Shown: piece by piece, positions 1 to 5,956 of the stretch
Layout of the letters: each line of letters begins with the position of its first letter
Position numbering within the stretch: position 1 is the stretch's first letter
Assembly (NCBI GenBank): GCA_017538635.1
Contig: JAFYIM010000516.1
Location: forward strand, 1 to 9,714
Direction: 5' to 3'
Source of the DNA: a bacterium
GTDB taxonomy: Bacteria > UBA3054
Length of the DNA stretch: 9,714 bases
Notes under the pieces: generated by a model
Databases searched by the model: none
What the model saw: only the letters and a program-made list of their open reading frames with translations
What the model was told of the DNA's origin: nothing
Made by a program: the position numbers and the translations under genes

Positions 1-705
1 AAAGTAGGATTTCTGCTGGTCGTCGATGCGGTGCTTGACGTCGTCAAGGATCTTGTGCTCCATCGTCAGAAGCTCCGTCTCCCTTGACAAGATCTCAAGC
101 AGTTTCCTAAAACCCTCTTTCAGCTGCGTGCACTCAAGAAGCTTCATCTTCTCGTCGTTTCTGATGAAAAGATTCCCTATCACCAGGTAATAGAATTTCA
201 GATCGTCCGTTTCCGATCCCAAGGAGCGCATCAGTTCTTCCGAGAGCCTGGGGTTTTTGGAAACGTACTCCGAGTAAAGCTTAAAGACCGCCCGGCGCAT
301 GGCGCTGCATTCCAGGCTCGTCATGTTCTTTTCAAGCGCATGCTCGCTGACGGTCGCCATGGTGAAAAACTTGCTGGAAGTCTTCACGATGTCGGCGCAG
401 GCCAAGCCTTCCACCAGCACGCTGACCGTCTCGTCCTGGCGCAGCAGCTGCAGTATTCTCGCAACTGTTCCTATTTGGTAGAGATCCTTCTGCTTGGGAT
501 CGTCGGTCTGCTCTTTCTTTTGGGTCGCTATGAAAATTATCTTGCCGGTGTCCTGAGCTTCTTCCAGGGCCCTGATGGAGGAAGGGCGGCCGACAAGTAT
601 CGGACTGACCAGATACGGGCAGGCCACCATGTCCCTCACCGGGATCATCGGTATGGTCAAGGGGAATTCTAATTTTTCTTTTTCTTTGTTCTTGCTTAAT
701 TCCAT
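1..705 (-). CDS. lon: ATP-dependent protease Lon, N-terminal part (3' end beyond window)
   Basis: Cytosolic AAA+ serine protease that unfolds and degrades misfolded and regulatory proteins. Only the first 235 codons are visible, and they run off position 1 with no stop. They cover the N-terminal substrate-recognition domain. Family landmarks are the IPVRDMVACP segment near residue 21, an LVGR motif, ATQKKEQTDDP, and YQIGTVARILQLL followed by VLVEG. The segment reads on into the helical region (HKILDDVKHRIDDQQKSYF), where Lon proteins usually continue into a LREQ motif. The AAA+ module and the Ser-Lys protease domain lie outside the window. The ATG at 705 is 3 bases after the clpX stop, which suggests translational coupling. 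The nearest Shine-Dalgarno-like sequence (AAGGA at 721-725) lies inside the clpX end and is rather far, 15 bases upstream. Identity is secure from the N domain and from the clpP-clpX-lon order. Confidence 0.95.
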   Translation of the reverse strand, partial: MELSKNKEKEKLEFPLTIPMIPVRDMVACPYLVSPILVGRPSSIRALEEAQDTGKIIFIATQKKEQTDDPKQKDLYQIGTVARILQLLRQDETVSVLVEGLACADIVKTSSKFFTMATVSEHALEKNMTSLECSAMRRAVFKLYSEYVSKNPRLSEELMRSLGSETDDLKFYYLVIGNLFIRNDEKMKLLECTQLKEGFRKLLEILSRETELLTMEHKILDDVKHRIDDQQKSYF

Positions 706-708
706 GTT

Positions 709-1980
709 TTAAATATCTGTTCCTTTCTTAAGGTCTTCTACTCTGACGACGAACTCCTTCTTCTCCCCCGCTTCCGGGAGAGTGTAGATGAGATTCGTCA
801 TGAATTTCTCAATTATGGCTCTCAAGCCCCTGGCGCCCGTCTTTTTCTCAATGGCCTTGTCCGCGATCCACTCAAGCGCCTCTCTTTCAAAAGTGAGAGT
901 CTTGCCGCTCATGGCGAAGATGGACTGGTACTGGCGGATGATGGCGTTCTTCGGCTCGGTCAGGATCCTGATGAGGTCTTCCCTTTTCAGATCGTTGAGA
1001 GGAGTGATCACGGGAAGACGGCCTATGAATTCCGGGATCATGCCGTAGGCGATAAGATCTTCTTGGTCAACCTGAGCCAGAAGCTCGTCCGTTTCCTTAA
1101 GGCGCTTTTTGTTCCCGTCGAAACCGACCTGGCCTTTCCCCAGTCTCCTGGCGACGATCTTGTCCAGGCCGTTGAAGGCGCCGCCGCAGATGAAGAGAAT
1201 GTTCGTCGTGTTGACTTTGATGTATTCCTCCAGGGGATGCTTCCTGCCGCCCTTCGGAGGCACGTTGGCGATCGTTCCCTCCATGATCTTGAGGAGCGCC
1301 TGCTGGACGCCCTCGCCGGAAACGTCCCTCGTGATGGAAACGTTGTCGCCAGTCTTTCTGATCTTGTCGATCTCATCGATGTAAACTATGCCCCACTCCG
1401 CCTTGGCCACGTTGAAGTTGGCGTTCTGCAGAAGCTGAAGGATGACGTTCTCAACGTCCTCGCCTACGTAGCCGGCCTGGGTGAGCGTCGTGGCGTCCGT
1501 GATGGCGAACGGCACGTTCATCATCCTGGCCAGCGTCTTGGCCAGAAGCGTTTTGCCCGTGCCGGTCGAGCCTATGACGAGCATATTGCTTTTGTCCAGT
1601 TCTATGTCGCTGTCATTCTTTGCGGGAGCATCCTTCAGAGACCTTGTAAGCTCGGGCTTACCGATGGCGCTCAAATGCGACATGAGCCTGAGGTAATGGG
1701 TGTAGACCGCGACCGCGATGGAGCGTTTGGCCGAATCCTGGCCGATGACGTACTCGTCGAGGTACTCCTTGATCTCCTTAGGCGTCCTCAGCTTCACTTC
1801 CTCGTCGAAAGTCGCATTCTCGCTGACGATGGAAGTGCAGGAGCGGGCGCAGGAACCGCAGATGAAAACGTTGTCATCGTAGAGACCGGAGACCAAGGGA
1901 TTCTCTTTGGTCGCCTCCCTGCCGCAAAAGGAGCAGAAAGGCACGTCACGCTCCGATTTTTTCGGATAACGGGGGCTCAT
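709..1980 (-). CDS. clpX: ATP-dependent Clp protease ATP-binding subunit ClpX
   Basis: AAA+ unfoldase that recognises substrates, translocates them and feeds them into ClpP. The 423 residues begin with a C4 zinc-binding domain (Cys16, Cys19, Cys41, Cys44). The AAA+ core follows: Walker A GSTGTGKT at 137-144, the GYVG pore loop at 170-173, Walker B with IDEID at about 201-205, the RKH pore loop at 246-248, the arginine-finger segment EFIGRLP with Arg321, and sensor 2 GARGLR with Arg384. The ClpP-docking IGF loop reads VGF (285-287). From memory of E. coli ClpX, the segment just before the Walker A strand is about 18 residues longer, and the docking loop is about 4 residues shorter. The ATG overlaps the clpP stop as ATGA. 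A strong purine-rich Shine-Dalgarno (GGGGAGGAG, 1983-1991) lies just upstream. All catalytic motifs are intact. Confidence 0.98.
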   Translation of the reverse strand: MSPRYPKKSERDVPFCSFCGREATKENPLVSGLYDDNVFICGSCARSCTSIVSENATFDEEVKLRTPKEIKEYLDEYVIGQDSAKRSIAVAVYTHYLRLMSHLSAIGKPELTRSLKDAPAKNDSDIELDKSNMLVIGSTGTGKTLLAKTLARMMNVPFAITDATTLTQAGYVGEDVENVILQLLQNANFNVAKAEWGIVYIDEIDKIRKTGDNVSITRDVSGEGVQQALLKIMEGTIANVPPKGGRKHPLEEYIKVNTTNILFICGGAFNGLDKIVARRLGKGQVGFDGNKKRLKETDELLAQVDQEDLIAYGMIPEFIGRLPVITPLNDLKREDLIRILTEPKNAIIRQYQSIFAMSGKTLTFEREALEWIADKAIEKKTGARGLRAIIEKFMTNLIYTLPEAGEKKEFVVRVEDLKKGTDI

Positions 1981-2576
1981 TTCTCCTCCCCGGCTTTTTC
2001 AACAACGCTGTCGATAATGCCGTACGACAGAGCCTCCTGAGCCGTCATGAAATTGTCGCGCTCGGTGTCCTTGCCAACCTGCTCAGGCGTCTTGCCGCAG
2101 CAGGCAGCCAGAATATCGTTCAGCTTATCCCTCAGATAGAAGAGCTCCTTGGCCTGGACGCTGACGTCCGGCGCCGAACCTTCGAAGCCGCCTAAGACCT
2201 GATGGATCATGACTCTGGAATTGGGCAGAGCAAAGCGTTTCCCTTTGCTGCCGGCCGCCAGAAGCAAAGCGCCCATGCTGGCCGCCTGGCCGATGCAGTA
2301 AGTCCTGACGTCGCAGGGAATGAAGCGCATAGTGTCAAGGATCGCCAGACCGGCCGTGACGCTGCCGCCCGGAGAATTTATGTAAAGGCTAATGTCCTTC
2401 TCGGAGTCCTGGGAGTTCAAAAACAGGAGCTGGGCCACAATAAGGTTAGCCACCTCGTCGGTTATGGGGCTGCCCAAAAAGATAATGCGGTCCATCAAAA
2501 GGCGCGAGTAAATATCGTACTGCCTTTCGCCGTTGCCGTTGTTTTCGATGACGATGGGAGAATAATAATTCTGCAT
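1977..2576 (-). CDS. clpP: ATP-dependent Clp protease proteolytic subunit ClpP
   Basis: Serine peptidase that forms the double-ring proteolytic chamber capped by ClpX. The 199-residue length is normal. The catalytic triad can be placed as Ser100 (GQAASMGA), His125 (VMIHQ) and Asp174 (TERDNF). INSPGGSV at 66-73 supplies the oxyanion-hole region. The N-terminus, [14 protein letters not shown], fits a short propeptide or N-terminal loop ahead of the YDIYSRLL segment. The start is set by a good Shine-Dalgarno, AAAGGAG at 2583-2589, six bases before the ATG. This is the first gene of the clpP-clpX-lon operon and is preceded by its own promoter. The stop TGA overlaps the clpX ATG by 4 bases, which favours coupled production of the two partners. 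Confidence 0.98.
   Translation of the reverse strand: MQNYYSPIVIENNGNGERQYDIYSRLLMDRIIFLGSPITDEVANLIVAQLLFLNSQDSEKDISLYINSPGGSVTAGLAILDTMRFIPCDVRTYCIGQAASMGALLLAAGSKGKRFALPNSRVMIHQVLGGFEGSAPDVSVQAKELFYLRDKLNDILAACCGKTPEQVGKDTERDNFMTAQEALSYGIIDSVVEKAGEEK
1981..1995 (-). promoter_or_regulatory. clpX ribosome binding site inside the clpP 3' end
   Basis: On the minus strand GGGGAGGAGAA directly precedes the clpX ATG, with the GGAGG core about four bases away. The same bases encode the last residues of ClpP, and the ATGA stop/start overlap follows. Ribosomes finishing clpP can therefore restart on clpX, or bind the site independently. Confidence 0.7.
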
Positions 2577-2612
2577 ACAATGCTCCTTTATAAGATTTAT
2601 GATTATTTATTT

Positions 2613-2641
2613 ATTATACCTAATTTAGGTCATGCTGGCAA
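2613..2641 (-). promoter_or_regulatory. sigma-70-type promoter of the clpP-clpX-lon operon
   Basis: On the minus strand a -35 hexamer TTGCCA (2636-2641, five of six consensus bases) is separated by exactly 17 bases from a perfect -10 hexamer TATAAT (2613-2618). Transcription would start near 2606, leaving an AT-rich leader of about 30 bases before the clpP ATG. The promoter sits just after the terminator of the preceding unit. No CIRCE element, CtsR-type heptamer repeat or sigma-32-type promoter is visible, so any heat-stress control would have to work another way. Confidence 0.82.
2618..2630. promoter_or_regulatory. perfect palindrome in the clpP promoter spacer, candidate operator
   Basis: ACCTAA-T-TTAGGT (plus strand) is a perfect inverted repeat with 6-base arms and one central base. 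It lies between the -35 and -10 hexamers of the clpP promoter and shares the first base of the -10. A one-base centre rules out an RNA hairpin, so a dimeric DNA-binding protein is the natural reading. No regulator gene is present in the window, and I do not recognise the motif as a known operator. Confidence 0.4.
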
Positions 2642-2645
2642 CAAG

Positions 2646-2672
2646 AAAAAAAGCGCCTCGAAAGGCGCTTTT
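2646..2672 (-). terminator. Rho-independent terminator after the ispE unit
   Basis: On the minus strand AAGCGCCT-TTCG-AGGCGCTT forms a perfect 8-bp stem (2651-2658 with 2663-2670) with a UUCG tetraloop, followed directly by a run of T residues. It starts 3 bases after the stop of the 200-residue membrane protein and ends just before the clpP -35 hexamer. It therefore separates the two transcription units. Confidence 0.9.
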
Positions 2673-2675
2673 CCA

Positions 2676-3278
2676 TTACCAGTTTTCAAGTTTCGACCTT
2701 AGCCAGCGGCCGTTGTGATAGACGTATATGTAATCGTCGTCACAGGCAAAATCCCCCTCTTTCCCGGGGGAATCCATACGCTCGGGGATCGGCGCGCGGC
2801 TCATAAAGCAGGGCCCGCTTTCGTCAAAGAGCAAGTCTCTTTCCATTCCCTTGAGCTCGTCGCCGTCATAGAGGCGCCTTTCGAGATAGAGGCCCCAGCC
2901 GCCCTGTCCTTCTATCGGCTTAATCTTATCCTTTTCGGCGTCCTCCTTCATCATCGGGCGCAGTTTCAGCATGCTGCGGTATCCCTTCCTGGAAGTCGTG
3001 AAGCTTAAGCTATCCTCGCCTATCATCTCGATGCCGCCGCCGGGAACGACTCTCACGGCCTTATCCCAGCGGTTGGAGACTTCGTCTCCCCTGCCGATCA
3101 AAAGTTCGTTCCTTACCAGCATAAGGGCGCTCTCGTTGTTGCCCGTAAGGTAGTGCCGCCCGTCATAAAGATACTTCGGGCGGTTGAAAGCTATTTTCAG
3201 CTGCTCGCTGTAATAGAGCTTTATGCCCAATAGAACAAGCGCGATCAGAACAATTATGGAGAGGATAATTTTTTTCAT
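2676..3278 (-). CDS. hypothetical single-pass membrane protein
   Basis: I do not recognise this 200-residue protein. The N-terminus (two Lys, then about 18 hydrophobic residues, IILSIIVLIALVLLGI) is an uncleaved-looking signal anchor. There is no lipobox cysteine and no clear signal-peptidase site, so the soluble part probably faces the periplasm. The remainder is charged and rich in short strand-like segments. The C-terminus, from about residue 178, reads FACDDDYIYVYHNGRWLRS and then ends in W. This acidic, aromatic, W-R pattern looks like a small beta-hairpin unit that I associate with surface or exported proteins of PVC-type bacteria (a recollection, not a database match). The ATG lies 3 bases after the stop of the YdbH-like gene, with no Shine-Dalgarno, so translation probably depends on the upstream gene. 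A strong terminator follows at once. It may be a partner of the YdbH-like protein. Confidence 0.75.
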   Translation of the reverse strand: MKKIILSIIVLIALVLLGIKLYYSEQLKIAFNRPKYLYDGRHYLTGNNESALMLVRNELLIGRGDEVSNRWDKAVRVVPGGGIEMIGEDSLSFTTSRKGYRSMLKLRPMMKEDAEKDKIKPIEGQGGWGLYLERRLYDGDELKGMERDLLFDESGPCFMSRAPIPERMDSPGKEGDFACDDDYIYVYHNGRWLRSKLENW

Positions 3279-3281
3279 AGA

Positions 3282-4832
3282 CTATTTGAACTGTTTCGCC
3301 AAGTCCAAAAGATCCATCCAGGAAGAATGGAGGTGGACGGGAAGCTTGATATGGCTGTTGTCGTTGGCGCCTTCCAGATCGAACGTCACAGTAGTCACTT
3401 TATTTTCATAGGACAGTTCTACAGAGGCCGTCTTGTAGGGATATTTTTTCAAGCGAGAAGCAAGAATATTTGCCACGTCTTTCCCGTACCCGGCCTCCAT
3501 GCCTTGCAGATATGTCTCGGCCTGTCCAAGCGTGAACGTCCCCTGCTCGTTGGCGTACAGTTTCCCCTTCAACGCCTTGACGTATTTGCCAAAGACAGCG
3601 GTGTGCAGTTCCCCGCTGAGTCTTCCGTCCATACGGTTCTGCCTCAGGTCGAAAAGGTCGCAGAAGAGACCGATGTCGATGTCCTGGCTTTTCAAATCAA
3701 GCTCGATATAAGGCAGATAGGAATCCTGGCCCTGAATTTTTCTTGACGAAATGTCCGCCCGGCCGGTGAACTGGCCCTTCATGGTGGAAAGATAAAGGTT
3801 GCTCAAAACAAGGCCGTTCTTTTTCAGATATGCAACCGCTTTCGATTCCTTGACGTTTATGGCATGCGGCGCCAGATTTGTAAAGGTTATGGCGCTGCAG
3901 GAGCAGTCGAAGCCGCCTTTTATAGTGTGGAAAAGCCAGGAGGCCTGAGAAGTGTAATTAGCCCTTTCCTTAAGGAAATTCTCAGTCTTGAGATCGGATC
4001 TCAAAGTCAAATTGGTGACTATGATCTTCCCCATCATGGCCTCCATGTTCCTGACGCGCATGGCGAGCTTGGCGTTCACGTTGGTAAAGGCCTGAGGAAG
4101 ATCTTTGGGATAAGCGTTTCTTAAAAGTTTCCAATCCACGCGCGAACTGAAGTTCAAAGTCGACTTCACTTCGTCCATGGTAACGGTCCTGCGGTCCATC
4201 CCTGCCAAATCGAGGATGTCGCCGGTGCTTCTTCCCTTGCATTCCAGCCTTACGATGTTCCCGTCAAGTCCGCCGGTCAAAACAAGACTGGCGTTCTCCC
4301 CGCCATTAGGCAGCAAAGTCTCGGAAACAGCCGTGGAAACAGAGCCCGTCAGGGAATAATGGCTTCCTTCATAAGCGTTGGCGAGATGGCCGGACAACGA
4401 AAGCGTCATCTTAGGCTCGCTCAAACGCACTTTCGCGTCGTCAAAGCTGACGTTGAAAAGGAAAGGCGTCCTGATCAGCTCCTCATAATTTTTGGGTGAC
4501 GCTTCCTCCTCGCCAGCGCTCTCACTGAGTTCAAAAACAGCGTTGGAAACATACGCCTCGATAAAGCAAGCCTGGGGATCCTTTTCTCTAAGCCCCTTGA
4601 AAGAATGGATCGTCGCGCTCACGACCGCATGATCTGCGGAAAGATAAAAGGTGTCCGTCGTGTAGCTGGCGTTTTTAATTTTGACGCCGGGCGGCCAGAG
4701 TTTAAGCGAGATCTCCTCAATGGAAAGCCCAGGCACGTTCTTCAAAACGTACATCGGATTGTGGAAAACATAGTAAAGCCCGGCGGCGCACAAAGCGATA
4801 AGGAACAGAATAAACAGAAAGAATTTTTTCAT
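3282..4832 (-). CDS. YdbH/AsmA-like inner-membrane-anchored envelope protein
   Basis: Large membrane-anchored protein of 516 residues. It has a hydrophobic N-terminal helix (FFLFILFLIALCAAGLYYVF, about 4-23) and then a long region of alternating strand-like segments with no enzymatic motif. The order NPMYVLKNVPGLSIEEISLKL followed by PGVKIKNASY is the usual start of AsmA-type proteins. The C-terminal part has a DGRLSGEL segment and a GTFTLGQAE segment. It then has a conserved-looking ending in which an LKKYPYKTASVELSY segment leads to TFDLEGAND and LPVHLH. This pattern resembles the DctA-YdbH family. Relatives form hydrophobic grooves that carry phospholipid between inner and outer membrane, and that role is inferred here. 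It starts 10 bases after the ispE stop without an evident Shine-Dalgarno and precedes the 200-residue membrane protein by 3 bases. The family call is moderate, and a generic AsmA-like repeat protein is the main alternative. Confidence 0.6.
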   Translation of the reverse strand: MKKFFLFILFLIALCAAGLYYVFHNPMYVLKNVPGLSIEEISLKLWPPGVKIKNASYTTDTFYLSADHAVVSATIHSFKGLREKDPQACFIEAYVSNAVFELSESAGEEEASPKNYEELIRTPFLFNVSFDDAKVRLSEPKMTLSLSGHLANAYEGSHYSLTGSVSTAVSETLLPNGGENASLVLTGGLDGNIVRLECKGRSTGDILDLAGMDRRTVTMDEVKSTLNFSSRVDWKLLRNAYPKDLPQAFTNVNAKLAMRVRNMEAMMGKIIVTNLTLRSDLKTENFLKERANYTSQASWLFHTIKGGFDCSCSAITFTNLAPHAINVKESKAVAYLKKNGLVLSNLYLSTMKGQFTGRADISSRKIQGQDSYLPYIELDLKSQDIDIGLFCDLFDLRQNRMDGRLSGELHTAVFGKYVKALKGKLYANEQGTFTLGQAETYLQGMEAGYGKDVANILASRLKKYPYKTASVELSYENKVTTVTFDLEGANDNSHIKLPVHLHSSWMDLLDLAKQFK

Positions 4833-4842
4833 CTTCAGAAGA

Positions 4843-5691
4843 TCATGTTAACGTTTTAGCAGCGCAGACAAAAAGATCTGGGTGAGCCTCTAATATGCTT
4901 GACGCGGCTTCTGCGGCCGATGCAAGATCCTTGAAAAGGCCGAAGAAAGCACTGCCGCTGCCGCTCATGGAAACGTAAGGCGTATAAGCTTCAATTAGCC
5001 TCCTTACCGCCCCAACCTTCGGCTCAAGCTCCGCTGCGGGAGCTTCCAGCGCGTTTCCAAAAAAGGCACCGACCTCGCTTGCGCTTCCGCTTTCATACGC
5101 TTTGAGGAAAGCCTTAGGATCAAAACTATCCCTTGATCTCTCGTCAAATTTGCGATAGACCGCCGCAGTGGGCAAACTTTCCGAAGGCTTCACGACCACA
5201 AGAAAAAGTTCCCTTGGCTTAAGCTCGGTGATGACTTCCCCTCTTCCCCGGCAAAAGGACGCAGGAGAGCCGAGGAAAAACGGCACGTCAGAACCCAAGG
5301 AGAGCGCCAATTCAAACAGCTCTTCCTTTTTAAGACCCAGCTTCCAAAGACCGTTTAGAAAAACCAGCGTTCCGGCCGCATCGCTTGAGCCTCCTCCCAA
5401 ACCGGCGCCAGTCGGTATTCTTTTTTTCAGCAGAATATCGGCGCCTAAGTCAGGTTTACCGGCGTATTCCTTCAACAGCTTTGCGCTCTTCATGACAAGG
5501 TCGTCTTTAGGATCGGCGGTCGCCGGAATATCCCTCGCGAGGGTAAGCGTTCCGTCGCAGCGGATCTTCGCTTCCAATTCGTCGCAGAGCCCTATTTTCT
5601 GCATAACGGTGGAAATCGCATGGAAGCCGCCGGGCAGAAGCCCGTCAACGGATAGGATTAGGTTGACTTTAGCTGGGCAGCAGTAGGGCAT
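4843..5691 (-). CDS. ispE: 4-diphosphocytidyl-2-C-methyl-D-erythritol kinase IspE
   Basis: GHMP-family kinase of the non-mevalonate (MEP) isoprenoid pathway. It phosphorylates the 2-hydroxyl of CDP-methylerythritol using ATP. The 282 residues show all three GHMP motifs: CPAKVNL at 5-11 with catalytic Lys8, the ATP loop PTGAGLGGGSSDAA at 93-106, and SMSGSGSAFFGLF at 241-253. Asp135 in LGSDVPFF matches the catalytic base. The first motif lies so close to Met1 that this ATG must be the start. No other ATG, GTG or TTG is in frame before the upstream in-frame stop. There is no Shine-Dalgarno: the start is preceded by the T-tract of a terminator hairpin. It heads a likely unit with the YdbH-like and 200-residue membrane protein genes. 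Identity is firm, but its expression signals are unclear. Confidence 0.96.
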   Translation of the reverse strand: MPYCCPAKVNLILSVDGLLPGGFHAISTVMQKIGLCDELEAKIRCDGTLTLARDIPATADPKDDLVMKSAKLLKEYAGKPDLGADILLKKRIPTGAGLGGGSSDAAGTLVFLNGLWKLGLKKEELFELALSLGSDVPFFLGSPASFCRGRGEVITELKPRELFLVVVKPSESLPTAAVYRKFDERSRDSFDPKAFLKAYESGSASEVGAFFGNALEAPAAELEPKVGAVRRLIEAYTPYVSMSGSGSAFFGLFKDLASAAEAASSILEAHPDLFVCAAKTLT

Positions 5692-5730
5692 AAAACAAGA
5701 AAAGAAGCCGCGCGATTTAAGCGCGGCTTC
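5692..5730 (-). terminator. Rho-independent terminator of the bS22-like gene, abutting ispE
   Basis: On the minus strand GAAGCCGCGC and GCGCGGCTTC form a perfect 10-bp GC-rich stem (5721-5730 with 5704-5713) around a 7-base TTAAATC loop. TTTTCTTGTTTT follows and runs straight into the ispE ATG at 5691. The hairpin lies 45 bases after the stop of the 29-codon gene. Its shape is that of a strong intrinsic terminator, and no base separates its T-rich tail from the next start codon. Confidence 0.85.
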
Positions 5731-5745
5731 AAGTATCCTATACTA

Positions 5746-5755
5746 GCCTATAGGC
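5746..5755. repeat. short perfect palindrome GCCTATAGGC
   Basis: A 10-base perfect palindrome lies between the stop of the 29-codon gene and its terminator, next to a second partial copy of CCTATA at 5737-5742. The surrounding minus-strand sequence also contains a weak promoter-like pair, TTGGTT then 18 bases then TATAGG. It could be a protein-binding site, part of an ispE promoter, or chance. Confidence 0.2.
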
Positions 5756-5775
5756 AGGCGAACCAAAAACCGGCC

Positions 5776-5865
5776 TTATTTGTTCTTCTGGCGGTTCTTG
5801 CGTAAGCGTTTTTTGCGCTTATGCTTGTTCATTTTGGATTTGCGCATCTTGCGTCCACAAGGCAT
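5776..5865 (-). CDS. AURKAIP1/COX24-domain small ribosomal protein (bS22-like)
   Basis: Tiny, extremely basic protein of 29 residues: MPCGRKMRKSK, then MNKHKRKKRLRKNRQKNK. The HKRKKRLRKNR core and the MPxG start match the short bacterial AURKAIP1/COX24 family. Its actinobacterial members are known as ribosomal protein bS22, bound to the small subunit, and near-identical short forms occur in Bacteroidota and related phyla. It probably binds rRNA in the small subunit, which is an inference from the family. The ATG has a good Shine-Dalgarno, AGGAG at 5873-5877 with a 7-base spacer. The gene has a strong promoter upstream (5919-5946) and a hairpin terminator downstream, so it forms a one-gene transcription unit. 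That arrangement supports a real, well-expressed gene despite its size. Automatic callers with a length cut-off would miss it. Confidence 0.85.
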   Translation of the reverse strand: MPCGRKMRKSKMNKHKRKKRLRKNRQKNK

Positions 5866-5918
5866 AGCTAAACTCCTGTTTGGGTTTAAAGTTTACAATT
5901 CAAATTAACGTGAAGGGG

Positions 5919-5946
5919 ATTATAGCATATTTTTCCCTAAAATCAA
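5919..5946 (-). promoter_or_regulatory. extended -10 sigma-70-type promoter of the bS22-like gene
   Basis: On the minus strand a -35 TTGATT (5941-5946) lies 16 bases from a perfect -10 TATAAT (5919-5924) preceded by TGC, an extended -10 element. Transcription would start near 5912, giving a leader of about 46 bases. Seven-base arms GGGGATT/AATCCCC (5946-5952 and 5915-5921) flank and overlap both hexamers. They may be fortuitous. Confidence 0.75.
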
Positions 5947-5956
5947 ATCCCCATGC

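Noticed and set aside
299..672. Two overlapping plus-strand open frames
   Set aside because: They lie opposite the lon N-terminal domain, which aligns well to the family. They are shadows.
1038..1376. 112-codon minus-strand frame inside clpX
   Set aside because: Arg/Ser-rich out-of-frame translation of a conserved AAA+ region, with no independent evidence.
1063..2040. 325-codon open frame on the plus strand
   Set aside because: It is the antisense of clpX and the clpP 3' end, whose proteins carry complete catalytic motifs. The antisense translation shows no recognisable domain.
2202..2702. Plus-strand frame crossing the clpP promoter
   Set aside because: It is antisense to clpP and reads through a terminator and promoter, so it is not a gene.
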